Of a stretch of 11,247 nucleotides of DNA, positions 1 through 5,414 are shown piece by piece. The DNA is taken from positions 1 through 11,247 of the forward strand of contig JAFGFV010000192.1 in the NCBI GenBank assembly GCA_016930895.1, in the 5' to 3' direction. This stretch comes from Spirochaetales bacterium. GTDB lineage: Bacteria; Spirochaetota; Spirochaetia; SZUA-6; DRHE01. Positions within the stretch are counted from its first letter, which is position 1, and each line of letters starts with the position of its first letter. The position numbers and the translations under genes are program-made. Under the pieces are notes generated by a model. It did not search any database, was not told the DNA's origin, and was given only the letters and a program-made list of their open reading frames with translations.

Positions 1-98
1 ATCTTCTCCCCACTGGCCAGGGTGATCACCTTGGGCGGATAGGGCACCATCGGCATCTCAGGGGGCCTGAGTTTCTTTTCCAGTTCATCCACTATCAT
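1..98 (-). CDS. Unidentified protein, N-terminal fragment (gene runs off the left edge)
   Basis: Only the first 32 codons are in the window. The frame begins ATG-ATA-GTG and the peptide starts MIVDELEKKLRPPEMPMVPY, continuing with a PPKVITLASGEK stretch. The start is supported by an AGGAG motif at 105-109, six bases upstream. The gene lies about 100 nt beyond the TenA-like gene on the same strand, with a hairpin between them, so it is probably a separate or only partly co-transcribed unit. The proline-rich start followed by a beta-strand-like 'xITLxSGEK' segment vaguely recalls the N-termini of some GNAT acetyltransferases, but too little is present to assign a family. That it is a real coding start is moderately sure; its function is unknown. 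Confidence 0.55.
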   Translation of the reverse strand, partial: MIVDELEKKLRPPEMPMVPYPPKVITLASGEK

Positions 99-104
99 TC
101 GTTG

Positions 105-109
105 CTCCT
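105..109 (-). promoter_or_regulatory. Ribosome-binding site of the left-edge partial gene
   Basis: AGGAG on the minus strand, six bases before the ATG at 98-96. It is the main evidence that the left-edge reading frame is a real gene start. Confidence 0.5.
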
Positions 110-149
110 GTCTACTGCATCTGTTGTGTCCGCTTGTCTTAGAAGGGGG

Positions 150-177
150 AAGCCCGGCCGCCTCAGCGGCCGGACTT
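150..177 (-). terminator. Hairpin after the TenA-like gene, probable operon terminator
   Basis: A perfect inverted repeat, CCGGCCGC (154-161) and GCGGCCGG (166-173), has a four-base loop. It extends outward through 150-153 and 174-177. In the minus-strand RNA the outer pairs are A-U, A-U, G-C and a U-G wobble, giving a continuous 12-bp stem. In the plus-strand RNA the same position is a C/A mismatch, so the structure is better suited to minus-strand transcription. It begins 26 nt past the stop codon of the TenA-like gene. The following bases on the minus strand read CCCCCTTCT, so the U-tract is poor. Termination may be partial or factor-assisted. Confidence 0.6.
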
Positions 178-203
178 CCTGTAGAATACGCAAGGTGTCT
201 CGG

Positions 204-884
204 CTACGCCGACTCCGCCAGAGCCTTCAGTGCGTCCCAGAACCACAGCTCGTAGTGCTGAATGATCCGGGCCACCCGCACCAGCTCTTGGGGGCGAACT
301 CCTTGGCGCAACCCACGTTCCATCGCGCCCATAGTGAGCTCATCGAAGGGGGCATCGGGCGGCGGGACCTCGTTGAAGGGGTTCAAGAAGGCCGTTGCCT
401 GCTCCGGCACTCCGTGTTGCTTGACCAACGCGATGGCCACACGCCTGCAGGCCGACCACCACACCGAGAAGTTCGACGCGAAGGCCACGAGGACCTCGGC
501 CTCAGTACCGTGCAGGGCCAGCCGAGCGAAGTAGGACGGGTACACCTGGCAGCGCGGATCCGGTTCGTGTGCGCTCAGCTCCTCGCGGTTGCACCCAAGC
601 GCCTCGGCGAGATTGACGATGCTGTTCTGCGCGAACTCCTCGTTCTCCACCAGGCTCTCGAAGAACGGACCCGAGGGAGCGCTCTCAAAGCGTTTGAGCA
701 GGTGCCTGGACGACTGTAGGTCGCTGGCCACGATGTAGTACTCTTCCTTGGGCAGGAACGCCAGCTGCTGCTTCGAGTAGGCACCGCCTTCGACCTTCCG
801 CAGGAACGGATGATCGATCAGCTTCGACTCGATCGGCTTGAGCGCTTCCCGAATCGCCAGAAATACGTCTTGGGTTTCGCTCAC
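204..884 (-). CDS. tenA: TenA/THI-4 family protein lacking the active-site cysteine (putative aminopyrimidine aminohydrolase)
   Basis: 226 aa, all-helical heme-oxygenase-like fold, no signal peptide, so cytoplasmic. Classical TenA (thiaminase II) hydrolyses 4-amino-5-aminomethyl-2-methylpyrimidine to HMP in thiamin salvage. Compared with B. subtilis TenA as I remember it, HPF (25-27), the EEYY segment (47-50, with Glu at the usual Asp44), a Tyr near 115 and the C-terminal YELWFW segment (211-216, Glu212 matching Glu205) are retained. The nucleophile Cys135 aligns with Asn138. The protein therefore belongs to the cysteine-less side of the family (TenA_E-like) or has a changed reaction. It lacks the HxxxDxxH pattern of diiron heme-oxygenase-like oxidases. 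Translation starts at GTG 884, preceded by GGAG eight bases upstream; the nearby ATG at 897 meets a stop after five codons. The gene lies 21 nt behind the binding-protein gene and is last in the operon. The YlmB-like gene in the same operon supports the salvage role. Confidence 0.8.
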   Translation of the reverse strand: MSETQDVFLAIREALKPIESKLIDHPFLRKVEGGAYSKQQLAFLPKEEYYIVASDLQSSRHLLKRFESAPSGPFFESLVENEEFAQNSIVNLAEALGCNREELSAHEPDPRCQVYPSYFARLALHGTEAEVLVAFASNFSVWWSACRRVAIALVKQHGVPEQATAFLNPFNEVPPPDAPFDELTMGAMERGLRQGVRPQELVRVARIIQHYELWFWDALKALAESA

Positions 885-905
885 GATGTCTTCTCCATGC
901 CCGAG

Positions 906-1967
906 CTACTTCAAGATGACCTCGTCGACCAGCTCCACGGAGAGCGCACCGCTCTTGAACTTCTTCTCGATGTCCGCGACTTCCTTCTTGAGGCTCTCGG
1001 GTACGTCACTGCCGTACTTGCCGAGGAAGATCGACCCGTCCTTGGCGCTGAGCGGCCGGAAGTACCATTCCTTGCGGTACTGCTCGAAGTTGCCTTTAGC
1101 CACGGCTTCGATTGCCCCGCCAAGCGGGCCCGACCAGTCCATCACAACGCTGGTAAGCACGGTCTTGGGATCCACGTCGCCCTTGTCCATGTACATCGGA
1201 ATGCAGTAGATCCCCTGGGCCGCGCTCTCGAGAATGGCGGCGTTGTCGTCCATCTGCGAGAAGATCACGTCCACACCTTGCTGCGCCAGACTGTTGACCG
1301 CATCGCGGGTCTCCGCCGGGGCGATGTAGTCGCCGATGTACACCACCCGCAGATCGACGCTGGGATCCGCGGCCCGCGCGCCGAACACGAAGGAGTTGGT
1401 GTAGCGGTTCAAGGGAGGAGCCTCGAAAGGCTGCAGGATGCCGACCCTCCCGCTCTTGCTCATCTTGGCGGCAACGTAGCCCGCCATGTAATTGCCTTCC
1501 CACGGAGTGTCGCCGGACAACACGAGGTTGGCCGGAGTCTTGTCCGAGGAGTACTTGCCGACCTCCGGATCGTCCTTCATCAGGTCCGGGTTCTTCTGGG
1601 TCTCGCAGATGAAGTGGACTTTGGGAAACTGCTCGGCAACCGTGATCACCTGGTCGAGGTAGATATCGCTATGGGCGAAGATCACGTCGACTCCCCTGCC
1701 GGCCCAGTTGCGGATGATCTTTTCCGCGTCCTGGGTCGAGGTCCCCTCACTGAGCTTCAGGTCGAACCCGACCTTGGACTGGACCTTCAACAACCCCTGG
1801 TATGCCGAAGGGTCCCAGGTCCCTTCGTTCGCATGGCCGTACATGACGGCCACCACTTCCAGTTGCCCCTCGCCCTCCTGGGCCTCACCGGTACCGCCGG
1901 CCAGAACCGGCAGCACCGCCAGCGACAGCAGAGCCGCAACAACGACTGTCATTCGCAACGCTTTCAT
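906..1967 (-). CDS. BMP-family ABC transporter substrate-binding protein
   Basis: 353 aa periplasmic binding protein of the Bmp/PnrA family (COG1744), which delivers nucleosides or other heterocycles to its ABC permease. Residues 1-23 form a Sec signal: basic MKALR, a hydrophobic core, then VLA before Gly24. No cysteine follows, so unlike many relatives it is not a lipoprotein. Family landmarks are the N-terminal ligand loop GHANEGTWDPSAYQGL (44-59), DVIFAHSD (94-101), MAGYVAAKMSKSGRVGIL (161-178), the second-lobe DAVNSLAQQGVDVIFSQ (222-238) and VLTSVVMDW (270-278). In the ligand loop the SFN of purine-nucleoside binders is TWD, keeping an aromatic for ring stacking but changing polar contacts. 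The start at 1967 is chosen over an in-frame ATG at 2030 because AAGGAGG lies six bases upstream and the signal peptide then begins correctly. The ligand is inferred from context to be a thiamin-derived pyrimidine; a nucleoside remains possible. Confidence 0.9.
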   Translation of the reverse strand: MKALRMTVVVAALLSLAVLPVLAGGTGEAQEGEGQLEVVAVMYGHANEGTWDPSAYQGLLKVQSKVGFDLKLSEGTSTQDAEKIIRNWAGRGVDVIFAHSDIYLDQVITVAEQFPKVHFICETQKNPDLMKDDPEVGKYSSDKTPANLVLSGDTPWEGNYMAGYVAAKMSKSGRVGILQPFEAPPLNRYTNSFVFGARAADPSVDLRVVYIGDYIAPAETRDAVNSLAQQGVDVIFSQMDDNAAILESAAQGIYCIPMYMDKGDVDPKTVLTSVVMDWSGPLGGAIEAVAKGNFEQYRKEWYFRPLSAKDGSIFLGKYGSDVPESLKKEVADIEKKFKSGALSVELVDEVILK

Positions 1968-1973
1968 TCTTTT

Positions 1974-1980
1974 CCTCCTT
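1974..1980 (-). promoter_or_regulatory. Strong ribosome-binding site of the substrate-binding protein gene
   Basis: AAGGAGG on the minus strand, six bases before ATG 1967. It decides the start, removing 21 codons from the longest reading frame. A strong site suits a binding protein that must outnumber its permease. Confidence 0.8.
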
Positions 1981-2087
1981 GGTTTTTCTTGACCGGACCG
2001 CACAATTCTGACACCTCGTTCCGAAACCACCCCCTTTCGTTTGACATGCGTTGGCCCATTCGCCTCTGCGAGACATCCGCTTCAGGC

Positions 2088-2097
2088 CACCTCCTTT
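2088..2097 (-). promoter_or_regulatory. Orphan Shine-Dalgarno-like sequence in the spacer
   Basis: AAAGGAGGTG on the minus strand is an almost full-length match to the 16S rRNA 3' end. The nearest downstream ATG (2076) is 13 bases past AGGAGG, further than usual. It opens a 63-codon frame that runs into the binding-protein gene in another register and looks non-coding. It may be a relic of a lost gene, or a ribosome standby site for the binding-protein message. Confidence 0.3.
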
Positions 2098-2107
2098 CCA
2101 TGTTCGT

Positions 2108-2176
2108 TCACACGGCGATCTGCTTGATGCTCGCGTCGGTGACGAGCTCGATCTGTACCCTCGGCAACGGTGGCAT
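2108..2176 (-). CDS. Possible 22-residue small protein or gene remnant
   Basis: A 22-codon frame starting MPPLPRVQIELVTDASIK and ending in TGA. It begins 11 nt after the permease-2 stop and is preceded directly by AGGAGGAGGTG (2177-2187), one of the strongest ribosome-binding sites in the window. No transmembrane segment or known motif is visible. It could be a real micro-protein, the surviving N-terminus of a gene deleted between permease 2 and the binding protein, or a translated leader that tunes the downstream gene. I do not recognise it. Confidence 0.35.
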   Translation of the reverse strand: MPPLPRVQIELVTDASIKQIAV

Positions 2177-2187
2177 CACCTCCTCCT
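2177..2187 (-). promoter_or_regulatory. Very strong ribosome-binding site ahead of the 22-codon ORF
   Basis: AGGAGGAGGTG on the minus strand starts immediately after the permease-2 stop codon (2188-2190) and abuts ATG 2176, with AGGAGG five bases from the start. It is the main reason to take the small ORF seriously. Confidence 0.45.
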
Positions 2188-3114
2188 CTACTCCCGAAAA
2201 TAGGGCTGCCCCAAGGCGGAGGGAATCCGGGATTTTCCGGACCGCGCCATGATCAGCACGAGCACCAGCAGCGTCGCGATGTACGGTAGAGCCGTGAGAA
2301 ACTCCGAGGGGATCCGCACGCCGACCACCTGCAGTCGCACCTGCAGCCCGTTGATGCCGGCAAATAAGAGGCATCCCCAGAAGATGTTGGAGGGCTTCCA
2401 GCGGGCAAAGATGATGATGATGAACGCGATCCAGCCCCGCCCGGCCACCATCCCCTGAGTGAAGCCCTGAAGAAAGTCCACCGCGAGATACGCTCCGGCG
2501 ATGCCCACCAGACCGACCCCGACGATCACCGACACCTGTCGGATGTTGAATACGTCTTTGCCCGCGGCATCGACCACTGCCGGGTTCTCCCCCGCCGCCC
2601 GCATGAAATAGCCCATTCGGGTTCGGTTGATGAAAAAGGAGATCGCAAGCATCAACGCTACGGAAAGAAAGAAGATCACATCCAGATCGAGGGCCAGCGC
2701 TACGCCATGCTTCTGTCCGGCGTGCCCCAACAGATCGGATATGGACCGGAAGCCGGTGGTGGACTCGTCGAAGGGAATGTAGAGCTTGTACAAGAAGCTG
2801 GACAGTCCGAGGCCCACAAACCACAGCCCGAATCCGACCACGATCTGGTCCACCTTCAGACGCACCGCCAGGCTCGAGAGAATCAGCCCGAAAAACACAC
2901 CACCTAGAAAGCCGAAGAGCAGGCCGACCCAGGGGGAGTTCGTCAGGAAGAAACCGATCATGCCCAGCGAGCAGCCGAGGGTCATGTTGCCCTCCATGCT
3001 GATGTCATAGACCCCCACCCGCTGGGACAGATAGCCGCCGAGCGCCGCGATCAAATAGATCGGCAGGATGTTCAGCGTGGAGAACAGAAGGTTCAGAATG
3101 AGATCAACCACCAT
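2188..3114 (-). CDS. BMP-type ABC transporter permease 2 (NupQ/YufQ-like)
   Basis: 308 aa inner-membrane permease of the branched-chain/sugar permease superfamily (BPD_transp_2), second subunit of the BMP-type importer. It is rich in hydrophobic helices, for instance around residues 12-28, 61-82, 95-110, 145-162, 193-211, 228-237 and 275-290. Family landmarks are YDISMEGNMTLGC (36-48), the cytoplasmic coupling loop RTRMGYFMRAAGENPAVVDAA (164-184) and GWIAFIIIIFARWKP (227-241). Length is normal for the NupQ/YufQ group. It starts three bases after the deformylase stop, with GAGGTG in the end of that gene as its ribosome-binding site, so the two are probably translationally coupled. It should pair with permease 1 (4371-5414). 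Confidence 0.92.
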   Translation of the reverse strand: MVVDLILNLLFSTLNILPIYLIAALGGYLSQRVGVYDISMEGNMTLGCSLGMIGFFLTNSPWVGLLFGFLGGVFFGLILSSLAVRLKVDQIVVGFGLWFVGLGLSSFLYKLYIPFDESTTGFRSISDLLGHAGQKHGVALALDLDVIFFLSVALMLAISFFINRTRMGYFMRAAGENPAVVDAAGKDVFNIRQVSVIVGVGLVGIAGAYLAVDFLQGFTQGMVAGRGWIAFIIIIFARWKPSNIFWGCLLFAGINGLQVRLQVVGVRIPSEFLTALPYIATLLVLVLIMARSGKSRIPSALGQPYFRE

Positions 3115-3117
3115 GAC

Positions 3118-4374
3118 TCACACCTCGCCGCAGAATCTGTACAGATATGCGGCATACAGCTTGGCCGCGTCGAGGATCTGAGAGATCTCGATCTTCTCGT
3201 TGATGGCGTGAGCCTCCTCGAGCATGCCCGGTCCACAGATGACCACGGGAACCCCGTACTCCGCGAACCATCCTGCATCGCTCACCGACGGCCACACCCC
3301 AGTCTCCGCTTCTCGCCCGAGGGTGGCGCGGAAAGTCTCGAAAAGAGCACCCACGTGAGGGTTGGACTCCTGCACTTCTGAGGCCGGGAAGATTTCCCCC
3401 TTGTCGCGGAACATCGAGGTGCCCCCGAAGTCGATCACCGGTTGGTGGTTCCGGAGCCAGGGGTCGGCCTGGCACAAGTCACGGACGTAGGAGATGATCT
3501 CCTCCTTGATCGGCTCCAGTCGCTCGTTCGGCAGGTAGTGGATTGTGTACCACAGGGCACACTCGTCCGCGATGAAGGCGGGATGCCTTCCTCCCTTGAT
3601 CACCGCCGGGTTGATGGTGTTCGCCCCGGGGGCCATGCCCGGATACTGCTTGGTCACCGCCCAGTGGCGTTCGAGCTCCTGCATGCCCACCACGATCTTG
3701 ACCATCTTTTCGATGGCGCTGGCCCCCTCAATGCCGCCGCCCGCATGAATGAGTCGGGAGCGCAGCCCATCATGGAAGGTCTTGGGGCTGCGGATTGTGA
3801 TCCACATGGTCACCACTCCGCCCTGACCGCCGACCTTGAGCTCCGAGGGCTCGGGAACGATGGCGAAATCCCCCCGAAATCCCTTCTCGAGAAGGGTCTT
3901 GGTGCCATGCTCCCCTGCCTCCTCCCCGATCACGGACTGATACATCACCGATTGGCCGAGTGCGATGCCCAGATCGGCAACGCTCTTGATTGCCCAGAAG
4001 GCAGCGGCCAGCCCCGATTTCATATCCGCAGCTCCCCGGCCATACAAGTAGCGCTCGTCCGAGTGCGGCTCAAAGGGAGCAAACTCCCAGTTCTCGTCCG
4101 GATTCACCTGCGCGACGTCTACGTGACCGTTGAACACCAGGGTCCGTTTACTGCGCTTTCCCTCCTTGACGCCGACCAGCAGAGGCTCTCCGGGATACAG
4201 CTCGATCAGTTCGGTTTTCATGCCGATCCCCTGCAGCTGATCTCCCAACCAACGTTGAATCTCCTGAGTATTGTGGGCTGGGGGGTCAGGAGTCTCGAAA
4301 GCAATCATCTGTTTAGCGAATTCCAGCAGCTCGTCCTGAGTCTCGTCGATTCTCTGCAAAATCCGATCGATCAT
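3118..4374 (-). CDS. ylmB: YlmB-like M20 amidohydrolase (formylaminopyrimidine deformylase)
   Basis: 418 aa cytoplasmic di-zinc hydrolase of the ArgE/DapE group. YlmB removes the formyl group from N-formyl-4-amino-5-aminomethyl-2-methylpyrimidine, a degradation product of thiamin, giving the substrate of TenA. Visible metal and catalytic residues: His84 and Asp86 in GHVD, bridging Asp117 in GRGAADMKSG, general base Glu151 and ligand Glu152 in IGEE, Glu175 in VPEP, and His389 in EEAHAINE. Beyond the general M20 pattern, the stretches GQGGVVTMWITIRSPKTFHD (183-202), IHAGG (209-213), ASAIEKMVKIV (218-228), ELERHWAV (233-240) and TINPAVIKGGRHPAFIADEC (253-272) match B. subtilis YlmB closely from memory. 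This separates it from ArgE, DapE and YgeY. ATG 4374 overlaps the permease-1 stop as ATGA and has GGGAGG upstream. The longer frame from 4434 lies wholly inside permease 1. Its position between two transporter permeases links it to the imported substrate. Confidence 0.88.
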   Translation of the reverse strand: MIDRILQRIDETQDELLEFAKQMIAFETPDPPAHNTQEIQRWLGDQLQGIGMKTELIELYPGEPLLVGVKEGKRSKRTLVFNGHVDVAQVNPDENWEFAPFEPHSDERYLYGRGAADMKSGLAAAFWAIKSVADLGIALGQSVMYQSVIGEEAGEHGTKTLLEKGFRGDFAIVPEPSELKVGGQGGVVTMWITIRSPKTFHDGLRSRLIHAGGGIEGASAIEKMVKIVVGMQELERHWAVTKQYPGMAPGANTINPAVIKGGRHPAFIADECALWYTIHYLPNERLEPIKEEIISYVRDLCQADPWLRNHQPVIDFGGTSMFRDKGEIFPASEVQESNPHVGALFETFRATLGREAETGVWPSVSDAGWFAEYGVPVVICGPGMLEEAHAINEKIEISQILDAAKLYAAYLYRFCGEV

Positions 4375-5414
4375 CCGCGTTCCTCCCAGGCAAGCTTGAG
4401 CCTCCGCTCCATCCAGGTGGCAAACACGACGCACAGGAGCAGGAGGCCGACGAACACCTGCGCGAAGGTGGCCGGGATACCCGCCAGGGTCAGCGAGGTG
4501 GCCCCCACCAGCACGCCGGAAATGAAAATGCTCACGAATGGCAGCGCCACGATACTCTGGCGGGCCAGCATGACCACCACGATGGCGATGAAGCCGTAGC
4601 CTCCCGTCACGTTTTTCTCCATCCGAAAGAAATCCCCGACGATCTCCGCGGTGCCGCCGAGAGCGGATACACCGCCGCTCAAGACCATGATGATCAAGGT
4701 GAGCGTCGAGATGTTCATCCCCGCCAGGCGGGCCGACTCCTTACTCAGGCCGACCGCCTGCAGGCGGAAGCCCAGCGTGGTCCAGTTGACCAGAAACCAG
4801 ATCGCCGGAATGATCGCCAGGGCGATCAGGAAGGTCGTATTGAGCGGATACTTGAGGAAGGCCATCTGCGCCTGTGGCAGGATCTCGGAGGTCCGGGGAT
4901 AGTTGGGATTCGGCATCGACATGGGTCCATAGATCAGGTAATCCATGAGCTTGAGAGCGATGTAGTTCATCATGAGAGTCGAGAGCATCTCGTGGACTCC
5001 GAACCGGTTCTTGAGCAGGCCGGATATCCCGGACCAAATTCCTCCACCGACGAACGAGACCACCACGATCACAGGCACGAGCAGAAACCCCGGGATCTTG
5101 AGATAGAGCCCCAGGGCCGTGGAGATGATCGCACCGATGGCCATCTGTCCCTCAGCGCCCAGGTTCCACAGCCCGCAGCGAAAGGCTACGATCATCCCTG
5201 CGCCGGCGATCATGATCGGCGTGGCCTTAGCCAGTACCTCCAGGATACCGTAGGCGGAGAAAAAGCTCTGGGCGAAAAACTCCCGATACGCCGAAAAGGG
5301 ATTCTTGCCGGTGAACACGAGGATGAGAATCCCGCCGATCACGAAGGCCATGAGGATTGCCGTTACGTAGGAGAGCGGAGCGATGATTCGCTCTTTGTTG
5401 ATCTTGCTAGTCAT
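4371..5414 (-). CDS. BMP-type ABC transporter permease 1 (NupP/YufP-like)
   Basis: 347 aa integral membrane permease (BPD_transp_2), first subunit of the importer. A short cytoplasmic N-terminus is followed by a helix at 14-34, an external segment, then the family motif NLGAEGQMAIGA (84-95). Further helices lie near 110-128, 195-210, 236-255, 271-284 and 291-310, with a last one at 318-334 before a basic tail. The loop TTLGFRLQAVGLSKESARLAG (212-232) is the expected ATPase-coupling region. Length and motif order fit the NupP/YufP group. Its ATG at 5414 lies inside the 3' end of the ATPase gene (8-nt overlap), and its TGA overlaps the deformylase ATG, so the three are probably translated together. 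Confidence 0.92.
   Translation of the reverse strand: MTSKINKERIIAPLSYVTAILMAFVIGGILILVFTGKNPFSAYREFFAQSFFSAYGILEVLAKATPIMIAGAGMIVAFRCGLWNLGAEGQMAIGAIISTALGLYLKIPGFLLVPVIVVVSFVGGGIWSGISGLLKNRFGVHEMLSTLMMNYIALKLMDYLIYGPMSMPNPNYPRTSEILPQAQMAFLKYPLNTTFLIALAIIPAIWFLVNWTTLGFRLQAVGLSKESARLAGMNISTLTLIIMVLSGGVSALGGTAEIVGDFFRMEKNVTGGYGFIAIVVVMLARQSIVALPFVSIFISGVLVGATSLTLAGIPATFAQVFVGLLLLCVVFATWMERRLKLAWEERG

Larger units (their letters stand above)
1968..2187 (-). other. Largest spacer of the operon, permease 2 to binding protein
   Basis: 220 nt with no recognisable gene apart from the 22-codon ORF. It contains three strong Shine-Dalgarno motifs on the minus strand (2177-2187, 2088-2097, 1974-1980). 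I saw no convincing -35/-10 pair or long hairpin on the coding strand; only weak 5-bp inverted repeats, such as CGAAA/TTTCG near 2020-2040, are present. Since all other transporter junctions overlap or nearly touch, this spacer may be the scar of a lost gene or a leader controlling binding-protein output. Confidence 0.5.

Noticed and set aside
56..61. CTGAGA on the minus strand, a core motif of TPP riboswitches
   Set aside because: It lies inside the coding start of the left-edge gene, and the rest of the riboswitch consensus is missing. No other gap shows one.
2041..2069. TTGACA on the plus strand, resembling a -35 box
   Set aside because: No -10-like hexamer follows at the right spacing (GC-rich CTCTGC there), and no plus-strand gene lies downstream.
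1885..2076. 63-codon minus-strand frame after the orphan ribosome-binding site, with several cysteines
   Set aside because: Two thirds of it overlaps the binding-protein signal peptide and early coding region in another register, and its ATG is too far from the Shine-Dalgarno. Probably a shadow.
810..2252. 480-codon open frame on the plus strand
   Set aside because: It lies antisense to the binding-protein gene and the spacer and has no recognisable domain. Long antisense frames are expected in GC-rich DNA, and the minus strand carries a clear family match.
3118..4374. Alternative reading of the M20 enzyme as YgeY (anaerobic purine degradation) because of the nearby Mo-hydroxylase
   Set aside because: The GQGGVVTMWITIRSP, ELERHWAV and INPAVIKGGRH stretches match YlmB and not YgeY as I recall them, and no other ygeW/ygeX/ygfK-like gene is present.
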